From: Aquabacter sp.
GTDB lineage: Bacteria; Pseudomonadota; Alphaproteobacteria; Rhizobiales; Xanthobacteraceae
Reading direction: 5' to 3'
DNA length: 5,889 nt
Assembly: GCA_030147645.1 (NCBI GenBank)
Contig: JASBUY010000404.1
Location: 1-5,889, forward strand
Part shown: positions 1-5,889 of the stretch, in pieces
How the letters are laid out: each line of letters opens with the position of its first letter
Numbering within the stretch: the first letter of the stretch is position 1
The notes under the pieces: model-generated
The model's database searches: none
What the model was told of the DNA's origin: nothing
Seen by the model: only the letters and a program-made list of their open reading frames with translations
Translations under genes and position numbers: made by a program

Positions 1-1169
1 CCCGCACCCTGGGCGATCTCGGCGACCGCGCGGCGCCCATCCTCAAGCCGCTCTTTTTCGGCATACTCATCGCCTATCCGGTGTTGGCCGTGCTTGGAGC
101 CGGCGGGCTCGGACCGAGCCGGTACTGGATCGATCTCGGCATCTATATCCTCACTTATGTGATGCTTGGCTGGGGCCTGAACATCGTCGTCGGCCTCGCC
201 GGGCTTCTCGACCTCGGCTATGTCGCCTTCTATGCGGTCGGCGCCTACACTTTCGCGCTGCTCTCCACTTCGATCCCACTGGGCGAATTTCTCGACGGGG
301 CGCTCGGGGTGGATTTCTGGAAGGCCTGGAGCTTCTGGGTCTGCCTGCCCGTGTCGGGGCTTCTCGCCGCCTTGTGGGGAATGATCCTCGGCTTTCCGGT
401 CCTGCGCCTGCGCGGCGACTATCTCGCCATCGTGACGCTCGCCTTCGGCGAGATCATCCGCCTCGTTCTGATCAACTGGGTGGACCTCACCAATGGCGGC
501 GCGGGCATTTCCTCCATCCCGCCCATCACTTTCTTCGGCATTCCTTTTACCAATGGCGAGGGCGGGTTCGCGAGCCTGTTCGGGCTCAGCTTCGACCCCA
601 TGCATCGCAACATCTTCCTCTATTTCGTCATTCTGGGCCTCGCGGCCCTCACCGCGATCGCCACGGTGCGCCTGCGGCGCATGCCCGTGGGGCGGGCTTG
701 GGAAGCCTTGCGAGAAGATGAGATCGCCTGCCGGTCGCTCGGCATCAATACGACGCTGACGAAGCTCACGGCCTTTTCCATCGGCGCCATGTTCGGCGGC
801 TTTGCCGGCGCCTTCTTCGCCGTGCGAATCCGCTTCGTTTCGCCCGAGTCCTTCACTTTCATGGAATCGGCCGTGATCCTCGCCATTGTGGTTCTGGGCG
901 GCATGGGTTCGCAGATCGGCGTCGCCATGTCGGCGATCCTGCTGATTGGCGGCATGGAGATGCTGCGCAATCTCACCTTCCTGAAATCGCCTTGGCTGCT
1001 CGGGCCGGACTTCGACCCGAGCCTCTATCGCATGCTGATTTTCGGCTTCGCCATGGTGGCCGTGATGGCGTTTCGCCCGCGCGGACTGGTCTCTGGGCGG
1101 CTGGCGACCATCTTTCTCAAGCATCGCAAGAAGGTGTCCGGAGACCTGGTGGCGGAGGGCCACGGATGA
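1..1169 (+). CDS. livM: Branched-chain amino acid ABC transporter permease LivM (5' partial)
   Basis: Inner-membrane permease subunit of a LIV-type (HAAT) importer; with LivH it forms the path through which leucine, isoleucine, valine or related amino acids enter. The frame is open to the left edge (first whole codon at 3), so the gene starts off the window. The GTG at 81 is not the start, because it would cut a hydrophobic segment encoded at about 51-98. The 388 visible residues hold many membrane spans, the LivM hallmark GLAGLLDLGYVAFYAVGAY (about 190-250) and the cytoplasmic EAA-like coupling loop EALREDEIACRSLG (from 702), which docks on the ATPases. A conserved VLGGMGSQIG stretch follows near 890-920. 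E. coli LivM has 425 residues; rhizobial forms carry longer N-termini, so probably several tens of residues or more are missing here. The stop overlaps the livG start (ATGA, 1166-1169), suggesting translational coupling. LivM rather than LivH is chosen from these motifs and from its place directly before livG. Confidence 0.93.
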   Translation, partial: RTLGDLGDRAAPILKPLFFGILIAYPVLAVLGAGGLGPSRYWIDLGIYILTYVMLGWGLNIVVGLAGLLDLGYVAFYAVGAYTFALLSTSIPLGEFLDGALGVDFWKAWSFWVCLPVSGLLAALWGMILGFPVLRLRGDYLAIVTLAFGEIIRLVLINWVDLTNGGAGISSIPPITFFGIPFTNGEGGFASLFGLSFDPMHRNIFLYFVILGLAALTAIATVRLRRMPVGRAWEALREDEIACRSLGINTTLTKLTAFSIGAMFGGFAGAFFAVRIRFVSPESFTFMESAVILAIVVLGGMGSQIGVAMSAILLIGGMEMLRNLTFLKSPWLLGPDFDPSLYRMLIFGFAMVAVMAFRPRGLVSGRLATIFLKHRKKVSGDLVAEGHG

Positions 1170-2077
1170 GGTCCTGGGAGCGCGATCCGATCCTCACCAT
1201 CGACCATCTCAGCATGCGCTTCGGCGGTCTGCTGGCGGTGGGAGATGTGTCGTTCAAGGTTGGGCGCGGCGACGTCACGGCCGTCATCGGGCCGAACGGC
1301 GCCGGCAAGACCACGGTCTTCAACTGCATCACCGGCTTCTACAAGCCGAGCGTCGGCCGCCTCGCCCTCGCCCAAGGCGGCGCGCCGACGGCGGAAGAGA
1401 TTGACGACCTGACACGGCTCGGCCGCGCCTCGGCCCGCACCGCCGCCGGCAGCCTTCATCTTCTGGAGAGACTGCCCGACCACAAGGTCGCCTCGGTCGC
1501 CAAAGTCGCGCGCACGTTCCAGAATATTCGCCTGTTCTCGGGCATGACCGTACTCGAAAACCTGTTGGTGGCGCAGCATATGGGGCTGACCGAAACCGGC
1601 CTCCTGTCCCCCGCAGCCTTGTTCAACCTGCCCAGCTGGCAGCGGCGTGAGAAAGCCGCAGTGGCGCGGGCCGTCACTTGGCTGGAGCGCATTCATCTTT
1701 TGGAGCGCGCGGACGATCCCGCAGGCGACCTGCCCTATGGCGACCAGCGCCGCCTGGAGATCGCCCGCGCCATGTGCGCGGAGCCGGTCCTTTTGTGCCT
1801 GGACGAGCCGGCGGCGGGGCTTAATCCGCGCGAATCCCTGGCGCTCAACGAGTTGCTTCTCTCCATCCGCCGCGACTTCAACACCTCCGTGCTGCTGATC
1901 GAGCACGACATGTCCGTGGTCATGGGCATTTCGGACCATGTGGTCGTGCTCGAATATGGGCGCAAGATCGCGGATGGAACTCCGGAGGAAGTGCGCACCG
2001 ACCCGCGTGTCATCGCCGCCTATCTCGGGGTCGAGGAAGAGGCCGTGGAAGCGGTCGAGGCGGAGGTGGGCGTATGA
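1166..2077 (+). CDS. livG: Branched-chain amino acid ABC transporter ATP-binding protein LivG
   Basis: Cytoplasmic ATPase of the LIV importer, pairing with LivF to power uptake. The 303-residue protein shows Walker A GPNGAGKT (42-49), Q-loop RTFQN with Q119, a degenerate signature LPYGDQRR (189-196) typical of LivG, Walker B with catalytic glutamate LCLDEP (E214), D-loop AGLNP and switch histidine IEHD (H247). E. coli LivG has about 255 residues. The extra length here lies mainly in about 29 residues between Walker A and the Q-loop (roughly 66-115) and an acidic tail (about 289-303, EEEAVEAVEAEV); I recall both as usual in rhizobial LivG, so they are not damage. The ATG at 1166 is chosen because GGAGGG lies at 1154-1159, six bases upstream, and it overlaps the livM stop. 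The frame also opens further upstream inside livM, but there it lacks family resemblance. The gene ends in another ATGA overlap with livF. Confidence 0.95.
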   Translation: MRSWERDPILTIDHLSMRFGGLLAVGDVSFKVGRGDVTAVIGPNGAGKTTVFNCITGFYKPSVGRLALAQGGAPTAEEIDDLTRLGRASARTAAGSLHLLERLPDHKVASVAKVARTFQNIRLFSGMTVLENLLVAQHMGLTETGLLSPAALFNLPSWQRREKAAVARAVTWLERIHLLERADDPAGDLPYGDQRRLEIARAMCAEPVLLCLDEPAAGLNPRESLALNELLLSIRRDFNTSVLLIEHDMSVVMGISDHVVVLEYGRKIADGTPEEVRTDPRVIAAYLGVEEEAVEAVEAEVGV

Positions 2078-2796
2078 GTGCCCCGATGCTGCGCGCGGAA
2101 GGGGTGAAAACCCATTACGGAAAGATCATCGCCCTGCGGGGCGTGGACCTTGAAGTCAACGAGGGCGAGATCGTCACCATTATCGGTGCCAACGGCGCCG
2201 GAAAATCCACGCTCATGATGACCATCTGCGGCGCGCCCCGCGCGAGCGAAGGGCGCATCCTGTTCGAGGGGCAGGACATCACCCGGATGCCCACCCATGA
2301 AATCATGCGCCTGCGCATCGCCCAGTCGCCAGAAGGGCGGCGCATCTTCCCGCGCATGAGCGTGTTCGAAAATCTCCAGATGGGCGCGGCGCTCGACAAT
2401 TACGCCCATTTCCACAACGACCTCGAACGCATGTTCGACCTCTTCCCGCGCCTGAAGGAGCGTCTGCATCAGCGCGGCGGCACGCTCTCGGGCGGGGAGC
2501 AGCAGATGCTCGCTATTGCCCGCGCTTTGATGAGCCGCCCGCGTCTCTTGCTGTTGGACGAGCCCTCGCTGGGCCTCGCGCCCCTTGTGGTGCGGCAGAT
2601 CTTCGATGTGGTCCGCGAATTGAACGCCACCGAGGGCCTGACCGTTTGCCTCGTGGAGCAGAATGCCTATCACGCGCTCAAGCTCGCCCATCGCGGCTAT
2701 GTGCTGGTGAACGGCGCCATCACGCTCTCCGGAACCGGGCGCGCTTTGCTCGACAATCCCGATGTGAAAGCCGCCTATCTGGAAGGGGGCGCCTGA
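2074..2796 (+). CDS. livF: Branched-chain amino acid ABC transporter ATP-binding protein LivF
   Basis: Second cytoplasmic ATPase of the LIV importer, expected to form the nucleotide-binding dimer with LivG. The 240-residue protein is close to E. coli LivF (237). Motifs: Walker A GANGAGKST (38-46); the LivF hallmark SPEGRRIFPRMSV (85-97), where E87 sits at the usual Q-loop glutamine; signature LSGGEQQ (138-144); Walker B LLLLDEP with E163; and D-loop SLGLAP. At the H-loop the sequence is LVEQN, so Q196 replaces the switch histidine. That replacement is normal for LivF and leaves LivG H247 as the conserved one. The ATG at 2074 has a good ribosome-binding site, GGAGGT at 2062-2067, and overlaps the livG stop (2074-2077). 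The stop is followed after one base by the next gene, so LivF is mid-operon. Confidence 0.95.
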   Translation: MSAPMLRAEGVKTHYGKIIALRGVDLEVNEGEIVTIIGANGAGKSTLMMTICGAPRASEGRILFEGQDITRMPTHEIMRLRIAQSPEGRRIFPRMSVFENLQMGAALDNYAHFHNDLERMFDLFPRLKERLHQRGGTLSGGEQQMLAIARALMSRPRLLLLDEPSLGLAPLVVRQIFDVVRELNATEGLTVCLVEQNAYHALKLAHRGYVLVNGAITLSGTGRALLDNPDVKAAYLEGGA

Positions 2797-2797
2797 C

Positions 2798-3265
2798 ATG
2801 GCCGACACGCGCAGCCCGGATCCCGGCCGGGCCACCTCCCCCATGGTGGTGGTGCCCGCCCTTGCTCTGGCGGCCATCCTCATCCTGTTCTTCATCCGTC
2901 CGCGCTCCGTGGTGGAAGTGTCCACCGGCGATTTCATGCTGGTCACGCTGTTCCTGGGCGGCGGTGCCGCCTGGCTCACCGGTCGGGCGGTGGCGCGCGG
3001 GTGGAGCCCCTATTGGCAGGTGCTGGTTTACTCCGCGCTGCTGACGGCGGCGGTGCGCTTCTGCCATTTCGCGCTCTTCAACGGCACGCTGCGCGCCTAC
3101 GATTACTATTTGCTGGAACTGGTGCTGCTCGCCTCCATCGCAACGCTCGGCTATCGCGCGGTGCGCAAGGCGCAGATGGTGCGCCGTTATGATTGGCTCT
3201 TCGCGCCGGCAGGGCCGCTTGCCTGGACCGCGCGCGCGCCCTCCGATCACGACGCGCAGACGTGA
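2798..3265 (+). CDS. DUF6867-type small membrane protein within the liv operon
   Basis: Function unknown. I recognise the core as the DUF6867 type, found in rhizobial liv operons, from the features LGGGAAWLTGRA (53-64), W-Q-V-L-Y followed by AAVRFCHFALFNGTL (84-98), a central YYLLEL helix, and the tail KAQMVRRYDWL (124-134) with AGPLAW. The 155-residue protein has about four hydrophobic segments (roughly 16-33, 46-66, 74-94 and 103-122) and no signal cleavage site or catalytic motif. As I recall the family is nearer 110-120 residues, so the first segment and its Pro-rich lead are an N-terminal addition. The ATG at 2798 is set by GGAAGGGGG at 2781-2789 and lies one base after the livF stop, so the gene is surely co-transcribed with the transporter. 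It may assist or regulate LivHMGF, but that is inference from position only. The family name is recalled, not searched. Confidence 0.82.
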   Translation: MADTRSPDPGRATSPMVVVPALALAAILILFFIRPRSVVEVSTGDFMLVTLFLGGGAAWLTGRAVARGWSPYWQVLVYSALLTAAVRFCHFALFNGTLRAYDYYLLELVLLASIATLGYRAVRKAQMVRRYDWLFAPAGPLAWTARAPSDHDAQT

Positions 3266-3323
3266 GCGCGCGGCCATCGACAGCCCCCGCAAAACGGGCA
3301 GAATGACCTTGGGACAGCCAATT

Positions 3324-3355
3324 CCGCGGAGCAAACCGGCAGGAACCGGCCGCGG
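3324..3355 (+). promoter_or_regulatory. Possible leader hairpin just upstream of livK
   Basis: Within the 108-base gap 3266-3373, CCGCGG (3324-3329) can pair with CCGCGG (3350-3355), and CCGG (3336-3339) with CCGG (3346-3349). The result is a 10-bp interrupted stem with loop CAGGAA and a six-base bulge AGCAAA on the 5' side. No T-run follows, so it is not an intrinsic terminator. It ends eight bases before the livK Shine-Dalgarno. Such a structure could protect the 5' end of a processed livK mRNA and so raise binding-protein levels above those of the membrane subunits; this is inference. GC-rich palindromes arise easily by chance in this genome. I saw no convincing -35/-10 pair in the rest of the gap. 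Confidence 0.35.
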
Positions 3356-3373
3356 CGGACAGAGGAGAACCGG

Positions 3374-4480
3374 ATGAAGAAGCTCTTACTGGCGAGCTTG
3401 GCGCTGGGCGCCGGCCTCGCGCTCGGTGGCGTCGCACATGCTCAAGCCCCGCTGAAACTGGGCGTGGGCGGCCCTATGACCGGCGCCAATGCGGCGTTCG
3501 GCGCGCAGTTGAAGACCGGGACCGAGCAAGCCGTTGCCGACATCAACGCCGCAGGCGGCGTGAACGGCCAGAAGATCGAACTCTTCGTGGGCGACGACGC
3601 GTCCAAGCCCGAGCAGGGCAAGGCGGCAGCCAACAAATTCATCTCCGACGGCGTGAAATACGTGGTCGGCCACTTCAATTCGGGCGTCTCCATCCCGACC
3701 TCGACCGATTATGAGGAAGCCGGGGTGCTGCAGATCAGCCCCGCCTCCACCAATCCGACCTTCACCGAGCGCAAGCTGTGGAACACCTTCCGCACCTGCG
3801 GCCGCGACGACCAGCAGGGCGCCGTCGCGGGCGAATACATCGCCAAGAACTTCAAGGGCAAGAAGGTCGCCATCGTCCATGACAAGACCCCCTACGGGAA
3901 GGGCCTTGCGGACGAGACCCAGAAGGCCATGAACCAGGGCGGCGTGAAGGAAGTCATCTACGAGGGCATCAATCCCGGCGAAAAGGACTATTCGGCCCTC
4001 GTGTCCAAGCTGAAGGCGGCGGGTGTGGACCTCGTCTATTATGGCGGCCTGCATCCCGAAGCCGGCCTCCTGGTGCGCCAGATGCGCGACCAGGGCCTCA
4101 ACACCGTCCTCTTCTCGGGTGACGGCATCACCGACAAGGAATTCTGGACCATTGCCGGACCCGGCGCCGCCGGCACGCTCATGACCTTCGGTCCGGACCC
4201 GCGCAAGAATCCGGCCGCGAAAGAGGTGGTCGAGAAGTTCAAGGCCAAGGGCATCGATCCAGAAGGCTACGTTCTCTATTCCTACGCGGCCGTTCAGATC
4301 ATGAAACAGGCCATGGAAGCCACCAAGTCCACGGACCCGAAGAAGCTCGCGGACTATATGCATTCCGGCGCGACCTTCCAAACCGTGCTTGGCCCGCTCT
4401 CCTTCGACAAGAAGGGCGACATCACGAAAAAGGATTACGTGGTCTACGAATGGAAGAACGGCAGCTACAGCGAGCTGTGA
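3374..4480 (+). CDS. livK: Branched-chain amino acid periplasmic binding protein (LivK/LivJ type)
   Basis: Periplasmic substrate-binding protein that captures branched-chain or related amino acids and delivers them to LivHM. The 368-residue precursor starts with a Sec signal peptide (KK, then a Leu/Ala-rich core at 4-20) with likely cleavage after AHA (23|24), leaving about 345 residues. There is no lipobox, so it is soluble. It follows E. coli LivJ along its length: EQAVADINAAGG (51-62), DGVKYVVGH (92-100), ISPASTNP (121-128), HDKTPYGKG (169-177), YYGGLHPEAG (222-231) and LGPLSFDKKGD near the end. By recalled alignment S103, T126 and Y174 match LivJ ligand contacts Ser79, Thr102 and Tyr150, while LivJ Glu226 is D250 and Tyr202 is L226. 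The LivJ disulfide cysteines are replaced (S77, N102), and C142 is the only cysteine. AGAGGAGAA at 3361-3369 sets the start. The gene is last in the operon, directly before a terminator. Exact substrate range cannot be told from sequence. Confidence 0.93.
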   Translation: MKKLLLASLALGAGLALGGVAHAQAPLKLGVGGPMTGANAAFGAQLKTGTEQAVADINAAGGVNGQKIELFVGDDASKPEQGKAAANKFISDGVKYVVGHFNSGVSIPTSTDYEEAGVLQISPASTNPTFTERKLWNTFRTCGRDDQQGAVAGEYIAKNFKGKKVAIVHDKTPYGKGLADETQKAMNQGGVKEVIYEGINPGEKDYSALVSKLKAAGVDLVYYGGLHPEAGLLVRQMRDQGLNTVLFSGDGITDKEFWTIAGPGAAGTLMTFGPDPRKNPAAKEVVEKFKAKGIDPEGYVLYSYAAVQIMKQAMEATKSTDPKKLADYMHSGATFQTVLGPLSFDKKGDITKKDYVVYEWKNGSYSEL

Positions 4481-4499
4481 TCTTTCACGCTTCCGGTGG

Positions 4500-4533
4500 A
4501 GGCCCGCGCTAAGAAGCGCGGGCCTTTTCTTTT
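4500..4533 (+). terminator. Rho-independent terminator of the liv operon
   Basis: Perfect inverted repeat GGCCCGCGC (4501-4509) and GCGCGGGCC (4516-4524), extendable by A4500-T4525 and T4510-A4515 to an 11-bp stem with an AAGA tetraloop, followed by TTTTCTTTT (4525-4533 with one further T-rich step). It begins 19 bases after the livK stop. This is a textbook intrinsic terminator and separates the liv operon from the glutathione transferase gene. Confidence 0.92.
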
Positions 4534-4597
4534 GAGCGAGACCTTATACCAATGGCGGACGAAGCCGACGCAAGCCGGCGGAGAAGGACACCGCATC

Positions 4598-5218
4598 ATG
4601 CTGAAGCTCTGGGGACGCATCAATTCGGTCAATGTGAAGAAGGCTTTCTGGGCGCTGGAGGAAGTGGGCGTACCCTATGAGCGCGTGGATGCCGGAGGCG
4701 CCTTCGGCCTCGTGAAGGAGGAGCCTTTCCTGTCGCTCAATCCCAACGGCGTCATTCCCCTGCTTCAGGACGGCGACCTCGCACTGTGGGAGAGCAACGC
4801 TATCGTTCGGTATGTCGCCGCCCGCTACGGAGCCGGGACGCTTTGGGCGGAGAACCCGGCCGAGCGCGCACTGGGCGACAAATGGATGGATTGGGCCACC
4901 ACCACCTTTGCCGGTCCGTTCCGGGACGTGTTCTGGAATCTGGTGCGCGCAACCCCTCAAGATCGCGACCAAAACGCCCTGGAGCGCGGCCACGCTGCCT
5001 GCTGTGCCCTCCTGCCCCGCCTTGACGCCGCCCTTGCCCGCGCCCCCTATCTCTCGGGCGAGACCTTCCGGATGGGGGACATCCCGCTCGGCTGCTTCGC
5101 CTATCTCTGGTTCGAAATGCCCATCGAGCGCCCACGCCTGCCGCATCTTGAAGACTGGTATGGGCGCATCCGGGAGCGCCCGGCGTTCAAGACGGCCGTT
5201 GCAACGCCGCTCACCTAA
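4598..5218 (+). CDS. Glutathione S-transferase family protein
   Basis: Cytoplasmic two-domain glutathione transferase of 206 residues, normal for the superfamily. The N-terminal thioredoxin-like half (1-77) starts MLKLWGRINSVNVKK. S10 is the likely residue activating the glutathione thiol, and N12 is nearby. P54 in NGVIPLL is the cis-proline that contacts the glutathione backbone, and E65-S66 in LWESNAIVRY bind its gamma-glutamyl group. The helical C-terminal half (about 88-206) has a Trp-rich first helix (WMDWATT) and the N-capping-box type segment GDIPLGCFAYLW (160-171) that stabilises the fold. The substrate is not predictable; detoxification or peroxide handling are general family roles. 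The ATG at 4598 is preferred over an in-frame upstream start at 4496, which would place the terminator inside the gene; AAGGA at 4584-4588 is the likely ribosome-binding site. The gene needs its own promoter in 4534-4597, where I see no clear one. It converges on the ccdA-type gene with a 9-base gap. Confidence 0.9.
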   Translation: MLKLWGRINSVNVKKAFWALEEVGVPYERVDAGGAFGLVKEEPFLSLNPNGVIPLLQDGDLALWESNAIVRYVAARYGAGTLWAENPAERALGDKWMDWATTTFAGPFRDVFWNLVRATPQDRDQNALERGHAACCALLPRLDAALARAPYLSGETFRMGDIPLGCFAYLWFEMPIERPRLPHLEDWYGRIRERPAFKTAVATPLT

Positions 5219-5227
5219 GGGGTGGCA

Positions 5228-5889
5228 TCAACCGATGGTGGAGAGCGCGGGAAATGTCTCCAAAAGCCAATAGGAGACATGGGCGAACCAGCCGGACATA
5301 AAAGCGAGGCCGGTGGCGATGAGCAGCACGCCCATTGCCTTTTCAATGGCCGGCAGGAAGCGGCGCATATGGCGCAATCCATTGAGAAACGGGCGCACCG
5401 CGAGCGCGGCGAGCAAAAACGGCACCCCGAGCCCCGCCGAATAGACCGCAAGCAGCAAGGCGCCCTTCTCTACGGTGGCGGAACTGCCCGCCACCGCGAG
5501 GATCGCGCCGAGCACGGGGCCGAGGCACGGCGTCCAGCCAAAAGCGAAGGCGAGCCCCATGACGAAGGCGCCCCAGATGCCGGTCGGCGGTGCCACTTCC
5601 TTGCGCGCCGTCCGCGAGAGAAGGTGGATGCGGAAAACGCCCAGGAAATTGAGGCCCATCACCACGATGGCAAGGCCGGCGACGATGGACAGCACCTCGA
5701 GATGGGCACGCAGCAATTCGCCCACGGCCGATGCGCCCGCGCCGAGCGAGACGAACACCACGCTGAACCCCGCCACGAACAGCAGCGCGCCGGCAAAGGT
5801 GCGCGCCGCCACGCGCTCCAGCGGGCGGGCATTGGAGAGGTCCTCCAGTGTGGTTCCGCCGATGAAGCAGAGATAGGGCGGCACCAGCG
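5228..5889 (-). CDS. ccdA: CcdA-type cytochrome c biogenesis / thiol-disulfide transmembrane protein (5' partial)
   Basis: Inner-membrane protein of the CcdA/DsbD-beta family, which passes reducing equivalents from cytoplasmic thioredoxin to periplasmic partners used in haem-c maturation or disulfide reduction. Read from the right edge, the visible start is LVPPYLCFIGG, which in this family follows the first redox motif (Ser-Pro-Cys); that cysteine and the true start lie beyond the window. The first whole codon is 5887-5885, and the GTG at 5884 is internal. The second redox cysteine is present in FGWTPCLGP (about 5513-5540). About five hydrophobic helices remain of the usual six, and the visible length (219 residues) fits a stand-alone CcdA of roughly 240-250 without a thioredoxin domain. 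The C-terminus WFAHVSYWLLETFPALSTIG is family-like. No redox partner gene is in view. The stop faces the glutathione transferase stop nine bases away, with no terminator in the gap. Confidence 0.88.
   Translation of the reverse strand, partial: LVPPYLCFIGGTTLEDLSNARPLERVAARTFAGALLFVAGFSVVFVSLGAGASAVGELLRAHLEVLSIVAGLAIVVMGLNFLGVFRIHLLSRTARKEVAPPTGIWGAFVMGLAFAFGWTPCLGPVLGAILAVAGSSATVEKGALLLAVYSAGLGVPFLLAALAVRPFLNGLRHMRRFLPAIEKAMGVLLIATGLAFMSGWFAHVSYWLLETFPALSTIG

Noticed and set aside
81..83. GTG as start of livM
   Set aside because: The frame continues upstream to the window edge and the upstream codons complete a hydrophobic segment; LivM proteins extend further N-terminally.
1025..1939. Antisense open frame opposite livM and livG
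   Set aside because: It has no family resemblance and lies fully opposite well-supported genes.
2661..2663. Missing H-loop histidine in LivF (Gln196) as a defect
   Set aside because: The LVEQN sequence is the normal state in LivF proteins, including E. coli, so it is a family trait and not a mutation.
2020..2979. Antisense open frame across livF and the DUF6867 gene
   Set aside because: It spans two real coupled genes and gives a protein with no recognisable domain; it is a shadow of GC-rich third positions.
3309..3321. TTGG...CCAA inverted repeat as an operator in the livK leader
   Set aside because: Only four base pairs with a five-base spacer; this is expected by chance.
3386..4381. Long open frame (about 331 codons) antisense to livK
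   Set aside because: It mirrors the codon bias of a GC-rich gene on the other strand; the protein is low-complexity and resembles no family, while livK in the same place is a clear homologue.
4538..4560. TTATAC (4544-4549) as a -10 box for the glutathione transferase gene
   Set aside because: No acceptable -35 lies 16-18 bases upstream; the sequence there is the terminator stem.
4496..4597. Upstream in-frame start for the glutathione transferase
   Set aside because: It would put the liv terminator inside the coding region, and the added residues do not fit the family, which starts at the first beta strand near MLKLWGR.

Overview
This 5.9 kb window looks like ordinary chromosomal DNA from a GC-rich alphaproteobacterium, probably order Hyphomicrobiales (Rhizobiales). 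A Xanthobacteraceae-type genome (Xanthobacter/Azorhizobium-like) is my best guess. The reasons are the GC-biased codon use, LivG and LivM variants of the kind I associate with rhizobia, and a DUF6867-type small membrane protein inside a liv operon. The lineage call comes from recalled protein families, not from a marker gene.

Positions 1-4533 hold the distal part of a branched-chain amino acid (LIV-I type, HAAT family) ABC transporter operon on the + strand. The order is livM (5' end off the window), livG, livF, a small membrane protein of the DUF6867 type, and livK. livM/livG and livG/livF overlap by four bases (ATGA), and the DUF6867 gene starts one base after the livF stop. This points to one translationally coupled transcript. 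A 108-base gap with a possible GC-rich hairpin separates this block from livK. A strong intrinsic terminator at 4500-4533 closes the unit. LivK captures the amino acid in the periplasm and delivers it to the membrane channel (LivM plus, presumably, LivH encoded to the left of the window). LivG and LivF hydrolyse ATP to drive import. The role of the DUF6867 protein is unknown.

Positions 4598-5218 encode a single-domain glutathione S-transferase family protein on the + strand, insulated from the liv operon by the terminator. Nine bases after its stop, and convergent with it, lies the end of a - strand ccdA-type gene (cytochrome c biogenesis / thiol-disulfide transmembrane reductase). The N-terminus of that gene, expected to carry the first redox cysteine, runs off the right edge.

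I found no mobile elements, tRNA/rRNA genes, CRISPR arrays or frameshifts, and no sign of an undescribed multi-gene system. The points most worth a second look are the DUF6867 protein with its extra N-terminal membrane segment, the altered pocket and lost disulfide positions in LivK, and the hairpin before livK.
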